From positions 1 through 17,135 of the forward strand of contig NZBB01000029.1 in NCBI GenBank assembly GCA_002686295.1: a DNA stretch of 17,135 nt, written 5' to 3'. Below are positions 1 to 8,300 of the stretch, in pieces; the stretch's first letter is position 1; the number at the start of each line of letters is the position of its first letter. The translations under genes were made by a program, and so were the position numbers. The DNA is from Candidatus Woesearchaeota archaeon. GTDB taxonomy: Archaea; Nanobdellota; Nanobdellia; Woesearchaeales; GCA-2686295. The notes below the pieces were generated by a model. It ran no database searches. It was not told where the DNA came from and saw only the letters and a program-made list of their open reading frames with translations.

Positions 1-1602
1 GAATATATCATTCAAAGGTTCTTTAATGCGAAGCTTATTAATTTTTTCAACTAATTCTATTTCATCAAAAATACTTGGAATCTTAAAAACCTCAGAAAAA
101 TAATCCCTTCCTATAGACGAGATTTGCAATGATTTAGCTTTAATATTCTTAGTCGTTATCTTGCCAATCTCTGAAATATCATTGACAAATAAAGTTGCGC
201 TTTCATTAGATAAGAATATTCTTTTTTTACGTCTTTTGACAAGCCCTAATAATAATTTAGCAGTTGAAGTGTTAATCTCTCTATGAAAATAATTGTATAC
301 TAAAAGAATGGATAAAGCAGTTAAAGTTAAAACAACTACTGCTGTTGAAACAACTGCTTCTTCCTCAATAACACCTGGAACTTCAATAGTTTTGCACGGA
401 AGACAAGGACCACCACAATCAACTCCTGTCTCTCCCTGATTTTGAATGTTGTCATCACAGGTAGTTATGTAAGAACATTGCTGAATATTCAAAGGCTTAT
501 CTAATTCTGTGTCACAATTATTAGCTTCTGAACAAGTTCTATTTTGAATGTTATCAGGACTACAGTCATCCCATTCACTGCATTCCCAAACCTCTTGACA
601 AGGAACAGGTCCTATGTAAGTACATTCTCTATGAACCCAATGGATTATAAAATCAGCATTACAAGCTTCAGTATCAATGCATTTTCTACTTTGAAGACCA
701 TCTTCATTACAATCAATCCAAGGATCACAAACCCAGTTAGAAACACAAGCTTCAACTCTTCCACTAACACCACTTGCTCCGCCTCCTCCGCCTTCTCCTT
801 CTTCTTCAGGAGCTCCAGATCTGCCTTCTTCACAACTAACAGTTATAGTTACAGAATTACTAACAGCAGTCAAGTTGTAAGGATCTTTAATTGTAAAAGT
901 CACATCTTCGCTTGAACAACTGGTAGAGAAAGCCAATACATCAGTACTTCCAAGAATAGTTAATATAATACTTGATGTTTCAGATTGCATGTAAATAAGT
1001 TCCTGACCAGGATCAGGATCAGCAAAATAATCACTCAACCTAAACAAAACAACTGTTTGATCAATAGGGATAACACGATCAGGTATCTGGCTTACAAGAT
1101 AAGGAGGATCATTTTCATCGAATAATAACCAATCATATTGAAGAAAACCTTCAAAATTAGTACATGAACCTCCAATATTTTCATCAAATACTGTGAGAAG
1201 AACTGTTTGAAATCCTAGAAGATGTTCATAATTACCAATTTGTCCATCATAAGTTGTTATTGTTAGATTTCCATCAGTTGTAATTTTATAGATTGTTGTT
1301 TCATTATAAATATTTTCATCGTTTAAAAATTGTAAATGAAAACTTAAATCATCATCGTCTGGGTCAGATCCAAAAACTTTGCATTGAAAAACGCCATTCT
1401 CACGATAGCTACTGTTACAAGTATGATTTGTAATAATTGGTGGCTTATTTATACATATACTTGCAGTTCCTTCTATAGTTGCTTTACCAACAATCATTTC
1501 TTCTTTAATGTCTTGAGTTTTAATGATTAAATAACTACTTTGGATGATTGTAGATATAAACAATGCGATTGCAAGAATTGAAAGAGTAAGATTTTTCCTC
1601 AT
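1..1602 (-). CDS. Modular two-TM surface protein with cadherin/Ig-like and thrombospondin-type Cys modules (C-terminus cut by window edge)
   Basis: The frame is open for 534 codons from an ATG at 1602 to the left edge, so the C-terminus is missing. Residues 4-27 are a hydrophobic signal anchor. They are followed by two beta domains with 'GSDPDDDD' (about 78-85) and 'ADPDPGQ' (about 194-200), a pattern of cadherin-like calcium-binding repeats. A Glu/Gly-rich linker (about 265-280) leads to two WxCxxWxxC...QxRxC modules (about 286-314 and 335-363), resembling thrombospondin type 1 repeats. A 'GETGVDCGGPC' module follows at about 390-402. A second TM segment (about 416-437) precedes a basic 'KRRKKR' patch and a cytoplasmic tail of more than 90 residues that I do not recognise. 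The protein is probably exported, spans the membrane and is disulfide-bonded outside. It has its own TATA box and may be transcribed separately from the upstream genes. Function unknown; adhesion or matrix binding is inference. Confidence 0.85.
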   Translation of the reverse strand, partial: MRKNLTLSILAIALFISTIIQSSYLIIKTQDIKEEMIVGKATIEGTASICINKPPIITNHTCNSSYRENGVFQCKVFGSDPDDDDLSFHLQFLNDENIYNETTIYKITTDGNLTITTYDGQIGNYEHLLGFQTVLLTVFDENIGGSCTNFEGFLQYDWLLFDENDPPYLVSQIPDRVIPIDQTVVLFRLSDYFADPDPGQELIYMQSETSSIILTILGSTDVLAFSTSCSSEDVTFTIKDPYNLTAVSNSVTITVSCEEGRSGAPEEEGEGGGGGASGVSGRVEACVSNWVCDPWIDCNEDGLQSRKCIDTEACNADFIIHWVHRECTYIGPVPCQEVWECSEWDDCSPDNIQNRTCSEANNCDTELDKPLNIQQCSYITTCDDNIQNQGETGVDCGGPCLPCKTIEVPGVIEEEAVVSTAVVVLTLTALSILLVYNYFHREINTSTAKLLLGLVKRRKKRIFLSNESATLFVNDISEIGKITTKNIKAKSLQISSIGRDYFSEVFKIPSIFDEIELVEKINKLRIKEPLNDIF

Positions 1603-1625
1603 ATATTGTTTGTGTGGGTTTTTAC

Positions 1626-1633
1626 TATATAAA
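1626..1633 (-). promoter_or_regulatory. TATA box for the 1-1602 surface protein
   Basis: On the minus strand this reads TTTATATA, centred about 27 bases before the ATG at 1602. No Shine-Dalgarno sequence lies in between. The spacing fits an archaeal promoter producing a leaderless or near-leaderless mRNA. Confidence 0.6.
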
Positions 1634-1705
1634 AATTGTGTTTATTTTGATTGTATTTTTATTGTGATGTGGTTATTTGAAGAACTTCTTGAATAATTTC
1701 TATTT

Positions 1706-2125
1706 TTAAGGTCTTAGGAAGAAAACTTTCACTAATCCTGTGTAATTATCCATAGATGCGTTTTCTGGTATTTTAATAGTTAATTGAACTTCTGTATTTT
1801 CGTCAGGGTTTAAGATGAAATTGTTTCTTTTAGGATTAACCCAATTTTTTATTTCTCCATGTGAGGTTATTGATATAAGAACTTTTTTATCCCAAATATT
1901 TGTGAGGCTAATGTTTCTGGCTCCAGAACCTGATGGAGGTATTATTCCAAAATGTACTGCGTCTGTATCTGTATTGAAACCCACAACTTTAGTTTCTTTT
2001 ACAGTTACATCAGCATTTAATATATTCATATCATAGACTTTGTAATAAGAGTAGAAAAGCAAGGTTGATGTTATTGATAAAAGCATAATTGATATTAATA
2101 GAAATATTAAGTTTTTGAGCTTCAT
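1706..2125 (-). CDS. Small membrane-anchored beta-domain surface protein
   Basis: This is a 139-residue protein. A TM/signal anchor spans about residues 5-27, followed by one extracellular beta-rich domain. The domain contains 'FGIIPPSGSG', then 'NISLTN', a Trp (NWVN) and 'LNPDENTEVQLTIKIPENA', ending at the last strand 'GLVKVFFLRP'. The layout (FG turn, N-S-L-T-N strand, P-E-N loop, final strand at the very C-terminus) is that of a single Ig/beta-sandwich domain and recalls the domain in the 200-residue protein at 3368-3970. Its ATG overlaps the TGA stop of the 392-residue gene by four bases (ATGA), so the two are translationally coupled and probably work together. I do not recognise a named family. 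A minor subunit or tether in a surface structure is inference. Confidence 0.8.
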   Translation of the reverse strand: MKLKNLIFLLISIMLLSITSTLLFYSYYKVYDMNILNADVTVKETKVVGFNTDTDAVHFGIIPPSGSGARNISLTNIWDKKVLISITSHGEIKNWVNPKRNNFILNPDENTEVQLTIKIPENASMDNYTGLVKVFFLRP

Positions 2126-3300
2126 TTTTGTTTTTTCATCATCCAGAAAATGTTGAAGCCAATCAATGCTATAACCACTAGAATTAATAAAGCATACATT
2201 TTTTTGTTGTAATCATTGTATCCTTTTGGTTTTTCTACTGTTTTTTGTAATTCATCATTTTTTAGTATAGTAGTTTTTCCCTTTTCTGAGCCTATATTTT
2301 GATTTGAGTCGAAAATATTGATGTTTACATCGTATTCTCCTGGCTCAAAGTTTTTTAAATCCAGATAACCTATTAGACTTGTTTTTTGCCAAGGATTTAA
2401 TCTTGTGCTAGGAGTTTTTATTTCTAATTCTCCTATTTGTATTTTGGCATAAACATTTTCAACAGGATCATTCCAGGAACTTTCAATCATAATTTCAAAC
2501 TCATTAATAATGTTTTGTTTGAGCTCTTTTGTAAAATCATTCACTTTAACTCTTAAAGTTCCTACTCGAAAGTTTTTCTCAATAGTTGTTATTTCTCCAT
2601 CCCAAAAAACGGTTGCAACTGCTTTATAATTTCCACTTAGTAATTTCTCCATGGTGTGTCCGTTTATATATGTTGTTTCTTTAGAAACCAAAGAATTTGT
2701 GTCTGTTAAGAAAGAAGTGACAAGTGATTCAGAAGAATCAAATATGTCTATCTTTGCATTTATAGAATTAATATTCTCTTTTCCATAGTTGGAAAAACTA
2801 ATATTGGTCAGTATATTATCTCCTTCATTAATATTTGGTATTATAAATTCTTCTAGTTGTAAATGTTTTCCCTCATACAAAACAAGTATTTTATGCTTGA
2901 TGCGCACACCTGTCTTTGCTGATATTCCCTGTCTAGAATTTTGTTCTGGTTCTTCAGTGACAGCTAATATTACTTCATGCAGACCAGCAGGTATGTCTCT
3001 AACATCCATGTTTGTTGGAAAATTAATAGTTGTTTTTATAAAGGGTTTTTCATCAGGTTTAATATTTAACAATTCGCTAGGTTCAACAGTTAAGTATTCC
3101 GACAGAATTTCTTTTTCTATGATTAAAGAGTAATCCATTGTTTGTGAAGAAGTCGGAATTATCATAAAGTCATAAGACCTAGTTAAACCAGGCTCTAAAA
3201 TCAGAAAAGGTTTTTCTGAATATCCATAACCCATTGATAGAACAGAAGGAACAATTAATAAGAAGCATAAGAATATTGATAAATAATTTTTAAGTTTCAT
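2122..3300 (-). CDS. Ig-like exported protein with C-terminal TM anchor (paralogue of 4295-5389)
   Basis: This is a 392-residue protein. A cleavable-looking signal peptide spans residues 1-22 (after 'MKLKN'). Three beta-rich segments of roughly 100 residues follow, then a single C-terminal TM helix (about 367-387) with a short basic tail 'MKKQK'. It is predicted to be membrane-tethered with its bulk outside. The first segment starts 'FLILEPGLTRSYDF', matching 'YTNIDFEPEFTNEYSF' in the 364-residue protein. The third shares 'VGTLRVKVNDF...SSWNDPVENVYA' with 'VGSPKILIDDL...SSNWNGLLKLFV', so the two are paralogues. The plan (signal peptide, tandem Ig domains, C-terminal TM, basic tail) resembles WxL-binding (DUF916/DUF3324) proteins of Gram-positive bacteria. 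That is an architectural analogy only, not shown homology. There is no Shine-Dalgarno sequence before the start. It is coupled to the downstream 139-residue gene. Assembly chaperone or anchor is inference. Confidence 0.85.
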   Translation of the reverse strand: MKLKNYLSIFLCFLLIVPSVLSMGYGYSEKPFLILEPGLTRSYDFMIIPTSSQTMDYSLIIEKEILSEYLTVEPSELLNIKPDEKPFIKTTINFPTNMDVRDIPAGLHEVILAVTEEPEQNSRQGISAKTGVRIKHKILVLYEGKHLQLEEFIIPNINEGDNILTNISFSNYGKENINSINAKIDIFDSSESLVTSFLTDTNSLVSKETTYINGHTMEKLLSGNYKAVATVFWDGEITTIEKNFRVGTLRVKVNDFTKELKQNIINEFEIMIESSWNDPVENVYAKIQIGELEIKTPSTRLNPWQKTSLIGYLDLKNFEPGEYDVNINIFDSNQNIGSEKGKTTILKNDELQKTVEKPKGYNDYNKKMYALLILVVIALIGFNIFWMMKKQK

Positions 3301-3317
3301 TTTATCATAAGAAAATA

Positions 3318-3334
3318 AATTAAAAAAAAAATAA
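3318..3334 (-). terminator. Poly-U terminator-like tract after the 200-residue gene
   Basis: On the minus strand there is an uninterrupted run of ten T (3322-3331), flanked by further T-rich sequence, about 40 bases after the stop of the 3368-3970 gene. Archaeal transcription commonly ends at such U-tracts without a hairpin. It would separate the short 72/200-residue transcript from the 392/139-residue pair, at least partly. Confidence 0.4.
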
Positions 3335-3367
3335 AATAATTTTTTCCCAGTTTCTAATAAACTAAGA

Positions 3368-3970
3368 TTAACTTGCTGCGAAAGTTATTGTTGCACTACC
3401 AGTACCTGAACATCCGCTTGTAATATTTACATATAAAGCCATATTACCAGTATCTGATCCATCAGTTGTTACAAGATTATTTACGCAGTTTTGAGAGGCT
3501 TTTGAGAATTCAAGCGTTGTTTGTCCTGTTCCAGAAGCGGGACTGCACGAAAATCCAAACGCTTTTCCAGTAGAACAACTACTACCAAGGAAATCAGCTG
3601 CATTGTCACTAGAAGTAACATCTACATCAATGGTTGAGGATCCAGTATTTTCAAATGTAAAAACATCTGTACCAGCAGAACCCCAAGCACCACCACCATC
3701 TGCACAATCGGCAGGAGTAGTAGTGGAAGTATTACTCCATGTAAAACATACATCATTACTTTCTGCCAACGAATCGCTTCCAAATGCGACTGTTGTGTCA
3801 GTCACATCAACTATTGATGTTGCAGTTATAGTAACAGTTGCTGTACCTACTGTTGTTGCTCTGCCAGTCATTGCTAACTGACCTAATCTATCGAGACTAA
3901 CCATTGTTCCTCCTAAAGAAACAACGATTGCGGCCACAAGTAAAAGAGCCAATGTTTTTGTATCATTCAT
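3368..3970 (-). CDS. Membrane-anchored beta-sandwich surface subunit (200 residues)
   Basis: A hydrophobic segment at about residues 6-28 (rich in L, A, V and G) is followed by 'TGRATTVGTATVTITATS' and an extracellular domain rich in Ser, Thr and Gly. The domain has 'TVAFGSDSL', 'DVFTFENTGSSTIDVDV', six cysteines and a last strand 'GSATITFAAS' at the extreme C-terminus. Its N-terminal 55 residues align with the 72-residue neighbour. Its body shares the 'DFG...F.I.N.G...' to C-terminal 'TITIS' pattern with the last 130 residues of the giant protein. Low complexity, a perfect Shine-Dalgarno AGGAGGT ten bases before the ATG and a promoter just upstream suggest an abundant structural subunit. Lack of a KG/RG-type prepilin site argues against a type IV pilin. 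A TasA/AbpA-like strand-exchanging fibre subunit is possible, but this is inference. Confidence 0.85.
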   Translation of the reverse strand: MNDTKTLALLLVAAIVVSLGGTMVSLDRLGQLAMTGRATTVGTATVTITATSIVDVTDTTVAFGSDSLAESNDVCFTWSNTSTTTPADCADGGGAWGSAGTDVFTFENTGSSTIDVDVTSSDNAADFLGSSCSTGKAFGFSCSPASGTGQTTLEFSKASQNCVNNLVTTDGSDTGNMALYVNITSGCSGTGSATITFAAS

Positions 3971-3980
3971 TTTATATTTT

Positions 3981-3987
3981 ACCTCCT
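3981..3987 (-). promoter_or_regulatory. Shine-Dalgarno of the 200-residue subunit, overlapping the upstream stop
   Basis: The minus strand reads AGGAGGT, ten bases before the ATG at 3970. It overlaps the TAG stop of the 72-residue gene (3986-3988), so termination of one gene and initiation of the next are physically linked. This supports the chosen start over the ATG four bases downstream, which is out of frame. Confidence 0.7.
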
Positions 3988-4204
3988 AATCCAATATTTC
4001 TATTGTTGCTTGACCTGAACTTCTTTTTCTTTCTAAAATAGTTATTGTTGCCTTTCCTGATGTTGCAGGTGCATCAATATAGTTATCACTGTTACTCTCC
4101 AATTTATTAACCTCATTCACCACAGTCCATGTGCCTAAAAAAGAGAGTGCGACTGTTAGAACGACTAATATAACAATTGTGTTTTTTGATATTTCTGCAC
4201 TCAT
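3986..4204 (-). CDS. 72-residue membrane peptide with exposed beta strands
   Basis: One TM helix at about residues 8-30 is followed by a short outside tail of about 40 residues. The tail is made mostly of two near-repeats, 'SGKATITILE' and 'SGQATIEILD', the second at the C-terminus. The TM region and the first repeat align with the N-terminus of the 200-residue protein downstream ('KTLALLLV...SLGGTMVSL', then 'GTATVTIT'), as if it were that subunit without its globular domain. It is preceded by a Shine-Dalgarno GAGGT (4212-4216) seven bases from the ATG and by a TATA box. It is the first gene of a short 72/200 transcript. It could be a base or cap element offering a free beta strand to the subunits; this is inference. 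Too short for a confident family assignment. Confidence 0.75.
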   Translation of the reverse strand: MSAEISKNTIVILVVLTVALSFLGTWTVVNEVNKLESNSDNYIDAPATSGKATITILERKRSSGQATIEILD

Positions 4205-4251
4205 TTTATTTACCTCATATACTTAATAATAATTCTTTATTGAAGCTTTAG

Positions 4252-4259
4252 TATATAAA
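4252..4259 (-). promoter_or_regulatory. TATA box of the 72/200-residue subunit transcript
   Basis: TTTATATA on the minus strand, about 50 bases before the ATG at 4204. This would place the transcript start near 4230 and leave a leader of about 25 bases holding the GAGGT ribosome site. It gives the two small subunits their own promoter inside the larger gene cluster, which would allow higher expression than the giant protein. Confidence 0.6.
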
Positions 4260-4272
4260 TATTTGTATTTTT

Positions 4273-4290
4273 GGATGGTTTTTCCCACCC
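4273..4290 (-). terminator. Small hairpin after the 364-residue gene
   Basis: As RNA from the minus strand, GGGUGG can pair with CCAUCC around a GAAAAA loop (one G-U pair), five bases after the TAG at 4295-4297. The plus strand version has a mismatch, so the structure fits only the minus transcript. No U-tract follows. It may help end or stabilise the giant/364 mRNA, but six pairs is weak evidence. Confidence 0.3.
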
Positions 4291-4294
4291 CCAA

Positions 4295-5389
4295 CTACAT
4301 TTTCTTTTTCTTCTTCTCTAAAAAAAGTATTATAAATGCCAAAAACAATATACTAATTGAAAGAAATATTAAATTTGTTGGAACAACAGATTTTTCAATA
4401 GCTTTCTCAGATTTTAATGTCAGTGTAAAATCTTTCTCAGAAAGAACTTGTTTGCCAGAAAAAACCCTTACAACAAACTTATAATCGTCTTCTTTAAAAC
4501 CAGTTGTGTCGAAGAATAACTGTGCTTTATTCTCGCTGTAAAAATCGAAATCAACACTTTTGATGCTCTCAAGCAATCCATCTTCATTGAAAACATCGAC
4601 TTCTACAAATAATTTTAACAAGCCATTCCAATTGCTCGATAACAATGCATTTAACTCGTTAATTTCGCCGAGCTTGAAATTCCTGAAAGACAAATCATCA
4701 ATCAATATTTTTGGACTACCAACAATCAAATGCTTTGTTATGTTCTTAATCAAGCCGTCATACAACAATAACAAGTTATGAGAATATTCTCCCGGATGTA
4801 AATCTAATGAAATATTGAAAACATCATCCGACTCAAAGAGTTTTCTTGAGTGATAGAAAGAAAAGTTTTCAACACTAAAGAAATTATTGTGTACTTCAAG
4901 CAATTCAATGTTTTTCAAGCCGATATTCTCAAAGTCAATATTAAGACCTTCAACTGTTTTTTTGAAGAGTTCCTTCACGTACTTTCCATGTTTTGGAACA
5001 GTTAAAAATATTTTATGAGAAACAGAAGGAACAACATTGACCATTCCTACAGAGCTCTCTGCCTGTGTAATTGAAATTCTGGAATTGTAAGTTCCAGGAG
5101 ATAAGTCTCTTGGAAGTTCAACGAAAAAAACAATTTCTTCAATATCAATAAATTCTATTCTTTCTTTTTCAAAAGTTATAAACTCAGTTAGGTCTCCAGA
5201 AAGACTAACGATAACAGATGATTCTCCTTCTGAATAAGCTCTGAAAGAATATTCATTTGTAAATTCTGGTTCAAAATCTATATTTGTATAAACAGGACCT
5301 ACACCAAGAGCTAATACATTAATTGTTAATAAAACAATTAGTAATACCCAAATCAAAGTTTTTATTCTCATTTTTATGTTCATTTTCAT
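4295..5389 (-). CDS. Ig-like exported protein with C-terminal TM anchor (paralogue of 2122-3300)
   Basis: This is a 364-residue protein. A signal peptide spans about residues 10-28 (ending near 'VLALGVGP'). Three beta-rich segments follow, then a C-terminal TM helix (about 338-356) and a run of lysines 'EKKKKKM'. Orientation should be outside body, short basic cytoplasmic tail. The first segment has 'FEPEFTNEYSFRAYSEGESSV' and 'LPRDLSPGTYNSRI', a lipid- or partner-facing Ig-like pattern also seen in its paralogue. The ATG at 5389 overlaps the TGA of the giant surface protein by four bases, a strong sign of coupled translation and a shared job. Two further in-frame ATGs at 5383 and 5371 could be the true start; the signal peptide is kept with any of them. 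A periplasm-like chaperone or anchor for the giant protein is inference. Confidence 0.85.
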   Translation of the reverse strand: MKMNIKMRIKTLIWVLLIVLLTINVLALGVGPVYTNIDFEPEFTNEYSFRAYSEGESSVIVSLSGDLTEFITFEKERIEFIDIEEIVFFVELPRDLSPGTYNSRISITQAESSVGMVNVVPSVSHKIFLTVPKHGKYVKELFKKTVEGLNIDFENIGLKNIELLEVHNNFFSVENFSFYHSRKLFESDDVFNISLDLHPGEYSHNLLLLYDGLIKNITKHLIVGSPKILIDDLSFRNFKLGEINELNALLSSNWNGLLKLFVEVDVFNEDGLLESIKSVDFDFYSENKAQLFFDTTGFKEDDYKFVVRVFSGKQVLSEKDFTLTLKSEKAIEKSVVPTNLIFLSISILFLAFIILFLEKKKKKM

Positions 5390-8300
5390 GTTGATATTGT
5401 TATAGTAGAGGATTTTGAACCTGCAGTTTCATCAGGTGGAGTTTCTACGAACAAGTCAACCTCTGCTTCATCAGTTGAATAATGGAAATCAAAATCTTTC
5501 AGCAAGTTAGTTGTGGAGCTTGGCATATTATACCAGCTTGTCTGTGATTGTACATAATTGAAAGAGCCTTCCTCTCCAGTAACATTGTCTGCTTTAAACT
5601 TGAAGTAAGCAGTGTCAAGACCGGCTATAGGATCACTCCATAAAGCATCCTGTGCAACAAGAGTCAAGTTTACATAAATATTTCCAACATTTCTTATTTT
5701 GAATGGATCAGGATTATTATTTGTAGTATCGTTTTGATTTCCAATCTCCATATCTCCAAAGTCAGTAGTGCTAGTCAATAAAGTTATTGATTCATATGAT
5801 TCAAGTGTTAAGTTGAAGTAAGTGCTGTTAGCTCTGGAATTACCATCATAAGCCTCTACAATCCACCAATAAGAAGTATCGACTTTAATATCTGTTGATT
5901 CATAATACTCATTGTTACCTGTATTGCTTGTCTGATTGACATTGCTAAATCCAGAGTCTTCAGCAATCCATATCTTATAAGTTAATGAATCTCCGTCTGC
6001 ATCGCTTCCAGACCATGTAAAGTAAGGAGTTCTGTTAGTGTATTGTGTCAATACAGAATTATTAATAGGAGCTGTTAAAGTAACTGTTGGTGTGCTGTCA
6101 CTTATAGTTACTGAAGAGTTTTGTGCAGTGCCGTTTTCATATCCGTCATAAGGAGTTATTTCACAATACCATGTTTCGCTTTTTGTCGTATTTCCTGAAC
6201 CAAGAATAATAGAATTTTCAACTCCGCTGGCCATACTAATGCCACTATTTTGTTCAATGCTTGAGCCGTTATACCATTTGTAATAAACATATAAACTTGA
6301 ATTCTCAGAATCAGCTATTGTGAAACTGCAGTTCAAGTTATCATTTGTTGTTGGTGATACAGGAGTTATTGTTTGAGCACTTATTGTTGGAACGCTGTTT
6401 TCGATAAAGCTCCACGCAGTTGTTGTTGTCTGATTTTCATAACCATCACTTGTTTCAATATTCCAATAATAGGTTGTTCCATCTGTGGTTTCACACGCAC
6501 TGCTAGTTGTTCCGGTTGTTGACCCATTACAAGTATATCCTGATGCTGGTGGATTGTCTGTATCTATGTACCAGAAATATGTGATTGTATCTCCGTCTGC
6601 ATCTGATCCTGCACTCCAAGTTATTGTTTGACTATTGCCTATCACTTTTGCACCGTTAGTAGGTGTTGAGTGTGTTGGTGCAACTGGTTTTGTATTCTCT
6701 GTGAAGTTTCTGTAGCTGGTGTTACCTATTACTCCTGCTGTATCATTGGCAAACACTTTGTAAGTGTAAATATCTCCGTCTGTTGTTGCTTTCGTGATTT
6801 TACAACTAACGCTTTGTCCTGAACCTGACTTTGTCATACTATCATTTGTTGGCGAACCGTCATCCCATTCTATCCAGCAACTATCAACATCATTTCCTGT
6901 GTCTACTGCTGTAACATTTATTGTTACAGAGTTGCTTATTTCTCTAGTGTCATGTCCTGGTGTTGGGCTTACAAATGTTACTGTTGGTGGCGTTTGGTCT
7001 TCACAGTCATTGCTGCCTGAACAAGTCCAGCCGGATGGACAATCACTATCACTTCCGCAATCATACCACACTCCTTTTAGGCAGTAGTCGGTGTCTGAGT
7101 CTGAATCAATTGTTGCTCTGCTTACAGTGCTTGCATAACAGGTACTTGCATACACACATCTCGTTTTAGCAATACAACAAGCATCTGAAGTTGTTGGATT
7201 AGATTCAAGTGATGCAACATCATAATTTGTTATATTATAATATTCATTACTATCATCTCCACAGCAGTTAGAGTTGTAATTAGAACCTGAATCTGGGAAA
7301 GGAACGCTTCCAGCTGTGTTGTAACAACTACTTCCTTCACAGGTTGTTGCTCCGATATAACAGTCACAATCTGTTGAGTCTGTATCCCATGCAATATTAT
7401 ATGTTGAGACTGTGCTCCAGCCAAATGTGTCCAGCATGCCTATATCATAAGTCATCAAGTCAAATCCTCCGAGACTTTCAACTGTGTCATTGCCTATGTA
7501 TGTATATCTATCTGTACATGTTGGATCATTGCAGTCATCGTATCCTCCTGATCCAATAGTTGCTTGTCCACAACTTGCAGGTCCGCATGTTTCTGACATG
7601 TTTAACATCATAGGTGTATTATCATCTGAACCATCACTGCAGGTTATTGCAAAAGTTGTTTCATCTGTGTTGTCGCTTGTTCCGACTGTATGATAGAATT
7701 CTATCCATTCTCCACATTCAGTTCCTGAACATGTATCTTGTCCATCTGAGGTGTAATACCTGTTTGCATCTCCACTAACACTAGTTATATTACAGTTATT
7801 ATTCATTAATTCAAGTTTTCCACCAAAGTTTTTGTTGCTATTGGTATTTTTACTCTTTGCATGTACTGTGCAGCTTGTCTTTCCTGAGCCATCTATTATG
7901 CAACCATCTACCCAGTAAGTTATTGCTTCGCTTATGCTTGTTGTGTCTTTTTCTGATTCACTGTTTCCAAGGCTTAGCAGTTCAGCATATAATTCATAGT
8001 CTCCTTCTTCTGCACAGTCTTTAGTATAATTGTAAACCCATGTTGTGTCATGCTGACTTTGAGTGTTTGTTGTGGTGTGATTCAACAGCATATATGCTCC
8101 ACTTATACTGGTCATTGCATCGCTTGGTCTTCTGATACTGATAGTTGCATTAACAGTTGTTGATGTTGCATTCTTAACAGCCCAGTTATGTGCTGTTGCA
8201 TTTACAGGTCCAAATTCAAACAATAGGTGATGTCCGCCTGGCGTTCTTACTTTGTCTTCCAAGTATGATGTGTTTTCGCAAGTATAATTATAGATATATA

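Noticed and set aside
1680..1695. Terminator hairpin after the 139-residue gene
   Set aside because: The AAGAACTTCTT palindrome would have a one-base loop and no following U-tract, so it cannot form a useful RNA hairpin.
3368..4204. Type IV pilin or archaellin genes
   Set aside because: The N-termini lack a class III (KG/RG) cleavage site before the hydrophobic helix and no PilB/PilC-like ATPase or membrane platform gene is in the window.
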